Source: Planctomycetota bacterium (GTDB lineage: Bacteria > Planctomycetota > UBA1135 > UBA2386). Taken from it: a stretch of 5,318 nucleotides of DNA. Below, one piece after another: positions 1 through 5,160 of this stretch. The stretch covers positions 1 through 5,318 of the forward strand of contig CANGSN010000251.1 of the NCBI GenBank assembly GCA_947455805.1, written 5' to 3'. The translations under genes and the position numbers were made by a program. Below the pieces are notes generated by a model. It ran no database searches and was not told the DNA's origin. It was given only the letters and a program-made list of their open reading frames with translations. Within the stretch, counting starts at the first letter, position 1. The number at the start of each line of letters is the position of its first letter.

Positions 1-377
1 TCGACGACCTCGACGCGGCCGGCGAGCGACTCGGCGGACTGCCGCGACAGCTCGGGCGTCGCACTACCCAGCACCAGGAACTTCGCCGGCGCCTCGGGTC
101 GATCGGCCAGCACGCGCAGCACCGGGAACAGCGCGGGTTGCCGCTGGGCCTCGTCGAGCACGACGAGGCCGCGCAGCGGTCGCAGCGTGGTCATCGGCTG
201 GGCGAGCGCCGCCGCGGCGGCGGGATCTTCGAGGTCGAAGACGTGGACCTCCCCGGCGGGCTGGATCTCACGCGCGAGCGTCGACTTGCCGCACTGGCGT
301 GGCCCGACCAACAAGGCCACCGGATTGCGGCTCAGGGCGGCACGCAACTCGTCTTGGTATCGGCCCCTGGCGATCAT
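1..377 (-). CDS. AAA-family ATPase (AAA_14/DUF4143 type), N-terminal part, cut by window edge
   Basis: The first 125 residues are present; the gene continues beyond base 1. It begins MIARGRYQDELRAALSRN. A P-loop follows at residues 25-33 (GPRQCGKST), then a Walker B strand at about 71-76 (LVVLDE, D75/E76), and then LVLGSASPELSRQ at about 101-113, the sensor-like strand of AAA_14 ATPases. In this family the ATPase core is normally followed by a DUF4143 domain, which would lie outside the window. The cellular role of these proteins is largely unknown. The ATG at 377-375 is chosen because the protein aligns from there with the usual family start. An in-frame ATG 39 bases upstream is closed by a TGA after six codons. 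No Shine-Dalgarno is visible. The start abuts a perfect inverted repeat (376-416), and the gene lies 69 bases downstream of the secreted beta-helix gene. Confidence 0.87.
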   Translation of the reverse strand, partial: MIARGRYQDELRAALSRNPVALLVGPRQCGKSTLAREIQPAGEVHVFDLEDPAAAAALAQPMTTLRPLRGLVVLDEAQRQPALFPVLRVLADRPEAPAKFLVLGSATPELSRQSAESLAGRVEVV

Positions 378-416
378 GGTTGAAATCTTGCGGTTTCAAT
401 GCAAGATTTCAACCAT
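376..416 (-). promoter_or_regulatory. Perfect 16-bp inverted repeat overlapping an ATPase start codon
   Basis: Arms 376-391 (atggttgaaatcttgc) and 401-416 (gcaagatttcaaccat) are exact reverse complements, separated by a 9-nt loop. The element is clearly more AT-rich than its surroundings. In minus-strand RNA the downstream arm ends inside the ATPase start codon (the AU of AUG is paired), so a folded hairpin would hide the start. It could be a DNA operator, an RNA switch on translation, or a terminator for the beta-helix gene whose stop lies 30 bases upstream. No U-tract follows it, which argues against a classical intrinsic terminator. Confidence 0.75.
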
Positions 417-446
417 CCAGCCTAGAGCCGACGAGCCGCCCTTCGC

Positions 447-1730
447 TCAGCGGATCAGCGTCGCACTCGGGTTGGACAGCGCGTCGAAGCCGGCCGGGCC
501 GAGCTGGGCCGCCTGCCAGACCAACGTGATCCCGCGGAGTCCAGGCTGACCGGGCAACGGCACGGCGACGGCGAACTCGCCAGCGGCACTCGCGACGCCG
601 AAGTCGACGACGAAGCTGTTTGCGGCACCGAGCCACAGCGGGTCGGGGAGGCCGGGAACCGTCGACGCCGGCGCCGGCTCGCCGATCGCCACCACGACCA
701 GCGAGCCGCTCACGGCCGTGCAGGTGGCGGCAGCGACGCCGCCGAGCGCCGGCACGTTCGACGTGAGCCGCGCGTTCGGCGCGGTGGTGACCAGCACCGA
801 TGCCGCGACCGCGCCGGTCACCGGAATGACCGGGTCGATGCGCAGCGAGCCGGTGCCGGAGATCGCACCCAGCTGCACCAACGGCTGTGCACCGGCCGCA
901 GGGGCGATGCCACCAGCGATCGCGTGCGCAGCGGCACCGCGAGCCACCAGCTGCGCGTTGGTCGCCAGCACGGCCGGATCCGCCAACAGCTGAAGAGGCC
1001 CGAACAGGCCCGTCGTCGACAATCCGTTGCCACCCGTGACGCTCGTCGCGACCAGCTCGATCCGGCTGGTGGTCGCCACCAGCGCCGCCTTGCCGAACCG
1101 GATCTGGTCGCTGGCGCCCAAGCTGTTGGAGCCACGCAGACGACAGCTCTCGAACACCACCGAGCTGCTGTCGACGACGCAGCCGAACTGCGGCAACGGC
1201 GCGCCACCGCCGCCGCTGCTCTGCAGGCCACCTTGAAGCTCGTAATCGCGGATCACGACCTGGCTCGAGGTGGTGATCTTCAGGGAGGCACCGTTGGTGA
1301 CGGTGGGCGAAACCGTAGGCTGGACCGTGGCACCTTGCCCGTCGAGGACCACGAGTCCCATGGCGTTCTGGACCAGGATGCCATCGTGGAACTGCGCACC
1401 GACTGGGCCGAATCCGAGACCGGATACAGCGACCACCTGATTGGGCTGCGTGTTGCGCACGGTCAGGAACGGCCCCGTCGCGAAGAAGAATGGCGGCGGC
1501 GCGATCGCAGCCCCTGCGTCGCAGAGGATGGTGAGCCCCTTGCCGTCGATCAACACCGGCGAGTAGCTGCCGGCGCGCACGACCAGCACGCTGCCCGAAG
1601 GAACCGCGAGCACCGCGGTCTGGATGTCGGTGAATTGGCTGCCAGGACCACTGCTGGCGTCGACGACGAACGACGCTTGCGCGGAGACACTGGCGGCGAG
1701 GAACAGGGCGACGAGGAGTTGGGTTCGCAT
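447..1730 (-). CDS. Secreted right-handed parallel beta-helix protein (pectate-lyase-like fold), function unknown
   Basis: A 427-aa protein with a clear Sec signal peptide (MRTQLLVALFLAASVSAQA, likely cut after the A-Q-A at 17-19), so it is exported. Residues about 20-240 begin with the usual opening of pectin-lyase-like proteins (FTDIQTAVLAVPSGSVLVV, then VRAGSYSPVLIDGKGLTI) and continue with short Val/Ile/Gly/Ser/Asn-rich strands typical of a beta-helix. The remainder, especially about 340-427, looks like a separate beta-rich module ending GFDALSNPSATLIR, a style common in planctomycete secreted proteins. No catalytic residues could be assigned, so an enzyme activity is not claimed; a surface or binding role is equally possible. 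The ATG at 1730 is chosen because it starts directly at the signal peptide; the frame stays open far upstream only because the DNA is GC-rich. No good ribosome binding site precedes it. Confidence 0.85.
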   Translation of the reverse strand: MRTQLLVALFLAASVSAQASFVVDASSGPGSQFTDIQTAVLAVPSGSVLVVRAGSYSPVLIDGKGLTILCDAGAAIAPPPFFFATGPFLTVRNTQPNQVVAVSGLGFGPVGAQFHDGILVQNAMGLVVLDGQGATVQPTVSPTVTNGASLKITTSSQVVIRDYELQGGLQSSGGGGAPLPQFGCVVDSSSVVFESCRLRGSNSLGASDQIRFGKAALVATTSRIELVATSVTGGNGLSTTGLFGPLQLLADPAVLATNAQLVARGAAAHAIAGGIAPAAGAQPLVQLGAISGTGSLRIDPVIPVTGAVAASVLVTTAPNARLTSNVPALGGVAAATCTAVSGSLVVVAIGEPAPASTVPGLPDPLWLGAANSFVVDFGVASAAGEFAVAVPLPGQPGLRGITLVWQAAQLGPAGFDALSNPSATLIR

Positions 1731-1745
1731 GGGGCAGGGTTCCGG

Positions 1746-1769
1746 CCACACTGGTTCTCGGCAGTGCGG
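1746..1769 (-). promoter_or_regulatory. Possible leader hairpin before the secreted-protein gene
   Basis: In minus-strand RNA, CCGCACUG and CAGUGUGG can pair (8 bp, one G-U) around an 8-nt loop, ending 15 bases before the start codon. A second weak pairing (ggttt 1768-1772 with aaacc 1782-1786) overlaps it by two bases, so the two could compete. It has no U-tract and is too far from the upstream Rpn stop to be a confident terminator. A chance fold is possible. I see nothing else certain in the 128-base gap 1731-1858, and no clear promoter. Confidence 0.25.
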
Positions 1770-1858
1770 TTTCTTTCGACCAAACCTACTCCGGTCGGCC
1801 CGGATCGCCACCCCTGGGGCCGACCACGACGAACGGTGCTCGACGAACCCCTCGCCCC

Positions 1859-2179
1859 CTAGCGCCCGCCGCCCGCTACGAACACGTCGGGCAAGGCTGT
1901 GGCGCTGGCGAGCCGCTCGCCGATGGCCTGCAGTTCGTCGGCGTCCGCAGCCAGCAGCCTGGCTGCATGCAGCTCGTCCAATGGGCCGAACCGGGCGCGC
2001 AACTGCCGCTGCAACACGCTGCGCAGCAAATCGAGCCCCTGCTGCATTCCTTGCTGGACTCCTTGCTGGACTCCTTGTTGGACTCCTTGTTGGACTCCTT
2101 GCTCCAAGCCGCGCCGAAGCCCTTCCTTCAGTCCCCGTTCGTGGCCCATGTCGAGCAACAGGTCGAGAGCGCTTCGCAT
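1859..2179 (-). CDS. Candidate internal in-frame product: RpnS-like C-terminal antitoxin fragment
   Basis: Translation from the in-frame ATG at 2179-2177 (Met254 of the full-length Rpn) would give a 106-aa protein starting MRSALDLLLDMGHERGLKEG, containing the GVQQ repeat helix and the C-terminal helical region but none of the nuclease core. GAGGAG lies 9 nt upstream, a strong ribosome binding site. In enterobacterial Rpn genes, a C-terminal fragment translated separately (RpnS) dimerises through a helix with four-residue repeats and blocks the toxic full-length nuclease. The architecture here matches, but the same bases also encode D-E-E-N-P-P, so the site could be chance. Met244 (2209) and Met264 (2149) are alternative internal starts; Met264 has no comparable site. 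Confidence 0.42.
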   Translation of the reverse strand: MRSALDLLLDMGHERGLKEGLRRGLEQGVQQGVQQGVQQGVQQGMQQGLDLLRSVLQRQLRARFGPLDELHAARLLAADADELQAIGERLASATALPDVFVAGGGR

Positions 2180-2938
2180 CGGTGGGTTCTCCTCGTCGAT
2201 TCGATTCATGACGGTGCGCAGGGTCTCGAGGCGGTCCGGAACTCCGGCCAGGAACCACGAGAATAGCGCGGTGACGACGTCGCGTCCGCGGGGGTGCAGC
2301 AGCAGTTCGGCGACCAGGTGCTGCCAGCCGACGATCAGGTCGACCGCTTGGGTGGGTTCGCTGTGGCGCAGGAACTGCAGGAAGCGCAGCGTCAACGCGC
2401 CGACCGCCGACAGGCGCATCGCGTCGATCCCCGCTTCGTCCATGGCGGCGACGTCGACCAGCAGGAAGCCGCTGCGCAGCAGGTAGGGCTGCAGGAAGGT
2501 GCGAAGTGCCGGCGAGGGCAGCTCGTGCAGGTCGGCGAGGTTGCGCGGTGACGTCCACGGCCGCTCGCCATGGTGGACGACGACGGCGAGCACCGGCGGC
2601 AGCCACTTCGCCCCGTCGTGGGTGGCGAGCCAGCGGTCGAGGATGCGCACCGTGTAGCGCACGAGCTGCAGCGCGGTGAAGCGCTCGTCGTCGGACTTGT
2701 GGTCACACAGTACGTGCAGCAGCCCGGGCCGACCGTGCAGGTCGACTTCGAACAGCAGATCGGAACGCCGTTCTTGCAGCACTTCGTCGACGAACTCGCG
2801 GTCGGCCGGGCGCAGGCTCGCCCAGTCGATCGCCGCCGCGACTTCAGCCGGGAACTGCGCACGCAGCAGCTCGGCCAGGGTCGCGGCGTCGCCGAACACG
2901 AAGCGGAACAGCGCGTCGTGCGAACGGATGAGGACCAT
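1859..2938 (-). CDS. Rpn-family recombination-promoting nuclease / putative transposase (PD-(D/E)XK)
   Basis: A 359-aa Rpn protein (Transposase_31/YhgA-like family), a DNA endonuclease family linked to RecA-independent recombination and, in enterobacteria, to phage defence. Visible signatures are the N-terminal SHDALFRFVFGD (residues 6-17), FVDEVLQERRSDLLFEV (49-65) containing the probable acidic catalytic residue D60, then CDHKS (78-82), where D79-x-K81 completes the PD-(D/E)XK core; VVVHHGERPW (119-128) is another family hallmark. The catalytic core therefore looks intact. Residues about 262-305 form a charged/Gln-rich helix with four GVQQ units, and a C-terminal helical region ends at 359. 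The length is normal for a full-length Rpn. The ATG at 2938 places the family N-terminus at residue 1; upstream Shine-Dalgarno is weak. The gene starts 107 bases after the DUF2293 gene and may also encode an internal short product (1859-2179). Confidence 0.93.
   Translation of the reverse strand: MVLIRSHDALFRFVFGDAATLAELLRAQFPAEVAAAIDWASLRPADREFVDEVLQERRSDLLFEVDLHGRPGLLHVLCDHKSDDERFTALQLVRYTVRILDRWLATHDGAKWLPPVLAVVVHHGERPWTSPRNLADLHELPSPALRTFLQPYLLRSGFLLVDVAAMDEAGIDAMRLSAVGALTLRFLQFLRHSEPTQAVDLIVGWQHLVAELLLHPRGRDVVTALFSWFLAGVPDRLETLRTVMNRIDEENPPMRSALDLLLDMGHERGLKEGLRRGLEQGVQQGVQQGVQQGVQQGMQQGLDLLRSVLQRQLRARFGPLDELHAARLLAADADELQAIGERLASATALPDVFVAGGGR
2039..2110 (-). repeat. 12-bp tandem repeat coding for (G-V-Q-Q)n within Rpn
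   Basis: Four near-identical 12-bp units fill 2051-2098 (plus strand ttgctggactcc twice, then ttgttggactcc twice). A related degenerate unit lies on each side (2039-2050 and 2099-2110). On the coding strand this reads G-L-E-Q, four G-V-Q-Q, then G-M-Q-Q (residues 277-300). Because the unit is a multiple of three, copy number can change without a frameshift. Variable four-residue repeats at this place are a known property of Rpn proteins, where they lie in the dimerisation helix of the C-terminal fragment. Confidence 0.95.
2189..2194 (-). promoter_or_regulatory. Internal Shine-Dalgarno (GAGGAG) within the Rpn gene
   Basis: The plus strand reads ctcctc, that is GAGGAG on the coding strand, 9 nt before the in-frame ATG at 2179. 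It is the best ribosome-binding sequence I noticed at any start in this window; the annotated starts of the secreted protein, full-length Rpn, DUF2293 protein and both ATPases lack one as good. It supports separate translation of the Rpn C-terminal region. Confidence 0.45.
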
Positions 2939-2950
2939 CGTCCGTTCTGT

Positions 2951-2972
2951 GACCGCTCGATGCCCGGCGGTC
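2951..2972 (-). promoter_or_regulatory. Inverted repeat upstream of the Rpn start
   Basis: Arms gaccgc (2951-2956) and gcggtc (2967-2972) are exact reverse complements with a 10-nt loop, ending 12 bases before the Rpn ATG. It could be an operator or a leader hairpin that keeps translation of the full-length nuclease low. Six-bp GC arms are common by chance in DNA this GC-rich. Confidence 0.3.
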
Positions 2973-2997
2973 GCACTTCCCCGGAAAATCCTCGGCA

Positions 2998-3044
2998 GCC
3001 GGCCGGCAAGGCGTCGGCCGACGCTGCGTTCGCGAGCGCTCGCG
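2998..3044. repeat. Three tandem GC-rich perfect palindromes in the DUF2293-Rpn gap
   Basis: gccggccggc (2998-3007), gcgtcggccgacgc (3011-3024) and cgcgagcgctcgcg (3031-3044) are each exact palindromes, packed into 47 bases directly after the stop codon of the DUF2293 gene (3046-3048). Together they could fold into consecutive short hairpins that slow or stop transcription, or protect the upstream mRNA end. No T-tract follows, so this is not a classical terminator. The rest of the gap (2939-2997) holds the inverted repeat at 2951-2972 and no convincing promoter. Confidence 0.5.
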
Positions 3045-3045
3045 G

Positions 3046-3750
3046 TCAGTCCGATGCCGCGAGCTGCCCGCCGCCACCCTGCGCCAGCGCGCGCGTCAGC
3101 ACGCACTGCGCCGGCTCGATGGGTTCGCCGGCGCGATAGCGCGCGAGCAAGCGCCGCGACTGCTCCGCCAGCTCGCGCCGCACCTCGCGCCGCTTGCCCT
3201 TCACGCGCGCGATCGTCATCGAGTCGTAGGTCGTCGTCTGATGCCGCAGCCACGCGATCACCGCCGCGGCCGCACGCTCTTCGACCGGAATGCGTTCGGT
3301 GCGCGCGACGGTGCCGCTGCCGACCGGCGTCGCGTGCGCGGTCACCGCGGTCGCCAGCTGCTCGGCCAGCGCCCGATGGCACGGCGCGAACTTCAGGAAC
3401 TGCAGCACCGCGCCACGGAAGTCCTCGACGTAGGCCTCCTGCTCGCGTTCGCGCCGCGCGCGGCCGGCGGCGAGCTTCTTCTCGTAGGCGGGCTCGGCGC
3501 GCTCCTGCTCGAGCTCGCGGCGATGGCGCTCGATGCGTTCGCGCGGCGCATAGAGGCCGTAGCCGAAGACCTTGCGGCCCTTCTTCTCCTGCACGACCCA
3601 GCACACGCCTTCCGCCTTCACGCGCCGCGTCAGCGCCGGATCGCCGGGCGGCAGCAGGTCCCATTCGTCGGGCACCTTCTCCTGGCCGCGCTCGCTGCGC
3701 ACGGTGCGTGGGTTCAGGCCTTTGCCGACGATGCGCGGCGCGTCGTTCAT
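3046..3750 (-). CDS. DUF2293 domain-containing protein, function unknown
   Basis: A 234-aa, strongly basic, soluble protein with no signal peptide or membrane segment. Residues about 30-70 contain LPPGDPALTRRVKAEG followed by WVVQEKKGRKVFGYGLYAP, a conserved-looking N-terminal block. Residues about 71-111 are charged (Arg/Glu-rich) and probably a helix or coiled coil. Residues about 155-207 carry the signature I attribute to DUF2293: IAWLRHQTTTYDSM, then RVKGKRREVRRELAEQSRRLL. The Arg/Lys-rich helix suggests nucleic-acid binding, but this is inference and the family has no established activity. The ATG at 3750 is preferred; a TTG four codons upstream (3762) is possible. There is no clear ribosome binding site. 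It follows the ATPase gene by 45 bases and precedes Rpn by 107, so it could be co-transcribed with either. Confidence 0.8.
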   Translation of the reverse strand: MNDAPRIVGKGLNPRTVRSERGQEKVPDEWDLLPPGDPALTRRVKAEGVCWVVQEKKGRKVFGYGLYAPRERIERHRRELEQERAEPAYEKKLAAGRARREREQEAYVEDFRGAVLQFLKFAPCHRALAEQLATAVTAHATPVGSGTVARTERIPVEERAAAAVIAWLRHQTTTYDSMTIARVKGKRREVRRELAEQSRRLLARYRAGEPIEPAQCVLTRALAQGGGGQLAASD

Positions 3751-3795
3751 GCGCGCATGCAAGCGAACGGGAAGCGCTCGCGCCAGCGCGCGGCG

Positions 3796-5109
3796 TCACC
3801 AGGACTCGTCGAGCAGCACGTCGGCGAAGGTGCGACCGCGGATGCGCGCGCCGTCGAAGCGATCGCGGCCGACGATCCACAGCTCGGCCTTCGGGAACGT
3901 CTTCGCGAACCAGGCGAACTCGAGCGCGCTGGTGCCGCCACGCTTGCACTCGAACACCAGGTCGGGACGAACGACGTAGTCGAGTTCGTGATCGCCGCCC
4001 TGCCAATAGGCGAGTTGATCTGGCGTCAGTTCGCCGCGCAGCGCCCGGCGGCGCCAGATCTCCTGTGCCAGCAGCCACTCGAACCAACGGCCCTGCACCG
4101 GCTCGGGCAAGGAGCGGAAGTCGGCGACCGATCGCAGACCGCCGCGGTCGAAGGCGATGGCCGCCAGCAGGTTGGTCGGCGGGAACTTCGCCGGGCGACG
4201 ACGGACCGCGATGCCACGACTCTCGTCCCAGGCGAACGCAGTGCCGACGCACAGCAGATCGGCCAGCAGCTCGAGGTAGCCTTGGGCAACGGTGTTGTTG
4301 GCGAGCCCGGCGTCGCGCGCGACGTTGGCCTGGCCGATCGGCGTGCCGCCGCGTCGCAACAACGCCTCCCACACGGCCAGCAGGCTGCCACGATCCCGAC
4401 CGCTCGCCGAGCACTCGCCGAAGATCCAGTCGCGCACCATCTCGACGACATACTCCGGCAGGCGACCACGCTGGATCAGTTCTGCGGCCGCGGCGGGGCA
4501 ACCTCCGGTCAGCAGGTAGGCGACCACCAGGTCCTCGCCGAAGCGATCGCCCGCCTTGGCAGCGAAGGACCGGAAGGACAACGGCACGAACAGATAGCTG
4601 GTCCGCGACAGCTTGCCCTTGCGACCGGGCAGGCGCTCGACGCCCCGGCGCAGGTCGCGGGCCCGCGAACCCGTCGTCACCACCAGCACGTCGCGCAGGC
4701 CGCCTCCATCCAGCACACGCTTCAAGGACTTCTCCCAGCCGTCGACGGCCGTGATCTCGTCGACGAACAACCGACGATGCGGTGCATCCCGGCGGAACAT
4801 GGCGTGCAAGGTCTCCAGTTCGACCACCAGCTCGGCGGCGTCGGCGATGTGGTCGCCGTTCAGGTAGAAGGCACTGCCGGGCCCACCCTTCAGCACACTG
4901 TCGCGCAGCTGCTGCTCGAGCCACGTGCTCTTCCCGTACTGACGCGGGCCCCGGATCGACAGCACCCCCGGCTCGGCCGGCAAGGTTGGCAGTCCGAAGT
5001 CGAGTTCGAACGCCACGCTCTGGTTGGCCAGCTGCTGCAGGTGCGGGAACCAGGACACCGGCGCCTCGGCACTCGTTACGAGACGCTCGTTCAGCTGCCT
5101 AATGTTCAT
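3796..5109 (-). CDS. AAA-family ATPase with DUF4143-type C-terminal domain
   Basis: A complete 437-aa ATPase. The P-loop is at residues 54-62 (GPRQYGKST) and Walker B at about 114-119 (LFVDEI, D117/E118). A conserved stretch with TTGSRARDLRRG (145-156) and ERLPGRKG (158-165) follows, the sensor region typical of these AAA_14 proteins. After about residue 250 comes a winged-helix-like segment (NVARDAGLANNTVAQGYLELL, about 262-282), as usual between the ATPase and DUF4143 parts. The C-terminus has HELDYVV (374-380) and LVFECKRGG (384-392), a D377...E387-x-K389 arrangement resembling a PD-(D/E)XK nuclease core. No membrane segment or signal peptide is seen. The role of the family is unresolved. 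The ATG at 5109 is fixed by an in-frame TAG at 5121-5119. It lacks a Shine-Dalgarno, and a repeat-rich element abuts the start. Confidence 0.92.
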   Translation of the reverse strand: MNIRQLNERLVTSAEAPVSWFPHLQQLANQSVAFELDFGLPTLPAEPGVLSIRGPRQYGKSTWLEQQLRDSVLKGGPGSAFYLNGDHIADAAELVVELETLHAMFRRDAPHRRLFVDEITAVDGWEKSLKRVLDGGGLRDVLVVTTGSRARDLRRGVERLPGRKGKLSRTSYLFVPLSFRSFAAKAGDRFGEDLVVAYLLTGGCPAAAAELIQRGRLPEYVVEMVRDWIFGECSASGRDRGSLLAVWEALLRRGGTPIGQANVARDAGLANNTVAQGYLELLADLLCVGTAFAWDESRGIAVRRRPAKFPPTNLLAAIAFDRGGLRSVADFRSLPEPVQGRWFEWLLAQEIWRRRALRGELTPDQLAYWQGGDHELDYVVRPDLVFECKRGGTSALEFAWFAKTFPKAELWIVGRDRFDGARIRGRTFADVLLDESW

Positions 5110-5110
5110 A

Positions 5111-5143
5111 CCGTTAGACTAACGAACGTTCGGAACGTTAGAC
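5111..5143 (-). promoter_or_regulatory. Repeat-rich operator-like element at the ATPase start
   Basis: Within 33 bases directly before the ATG, cgttagac occurs twice in direct orientation (5112-5119 and 5136-5143, 24 bp apart). cgttagactaacg (5112-5124) is a perfect 6+1+6 inverted repeat, and cgaacgttcg (5123-5132) is a perfect 10-bp palindrome. Three copies of a CTAACG half-site are thus present (two direct, one inverted). This looks like a protein-binding site covering the promoter or start of the ATPase gene, possibly for autoregulation. No convincing -35/-10 pair could be assigned in the 51-base gap (5110-5160). Confidence 0.6.
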
Positions 5144-5160
5144 AGGACCCACGCCGCTGA

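Noticed and set aside
376..416. The strong hairpin as an insertion-sequence end or intrinsic terminator
   Set aside because: No transposase or flanking target duplication is seen next to it, and no U-tract follows on the transcribed strand. Its exact coincidence with a start codon favours a regulatory role.
2039..2110. The 12-bp repeats as a CRISPR array or non-coding repeat
   Set aside because: The units are contiguous without spacers and encode in-frame tetrapeptides inside Rpn.
447..2606. A 719-residue minus-strand frame that would extend the secreted protein upstream across Rpn
   Set aside because: The first 292 residues are Arg/Ala-rich and lie out of frame over the Rpn gene. A clean signal peptide begins at the internal ATG 1730, which must be the N-terminus.
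1859..2938. The Rpn gene as evidence of a classic transposon
   Set aside because: Although the family is labelled putative transposase, no terminal inverted repeats or target-site duplications bracket the gene, and family members act as stand-alone nucleases.
2676..4754. A 692-codon plus-strand open frame
   Set aside because: Its translation is almost only Arg, Ala, Ser and Pro, and it lies opposite the Rpn, DUF2293 and ATPase genes. It is a codon-bias shadow.
1859..4924. A 1021-residue minus-strand frame that would extend Rpn upstream
   Set aside because: The Rpn N-terminal signature begins at the ATG 2938. The upstream part is a shadow of the DUF2293 and ATPase genes in another frame.
3241..5160. 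A 639-codon open frame on the plus strand across the ATPase and DUF2293 genes
   Set aside because: It is antisense to two recognisable proteins. Its translation is low-complexity (Arg/Ala/Gln-rich) without family motifs, as expected of a shadow frame in GC-rich DNA.
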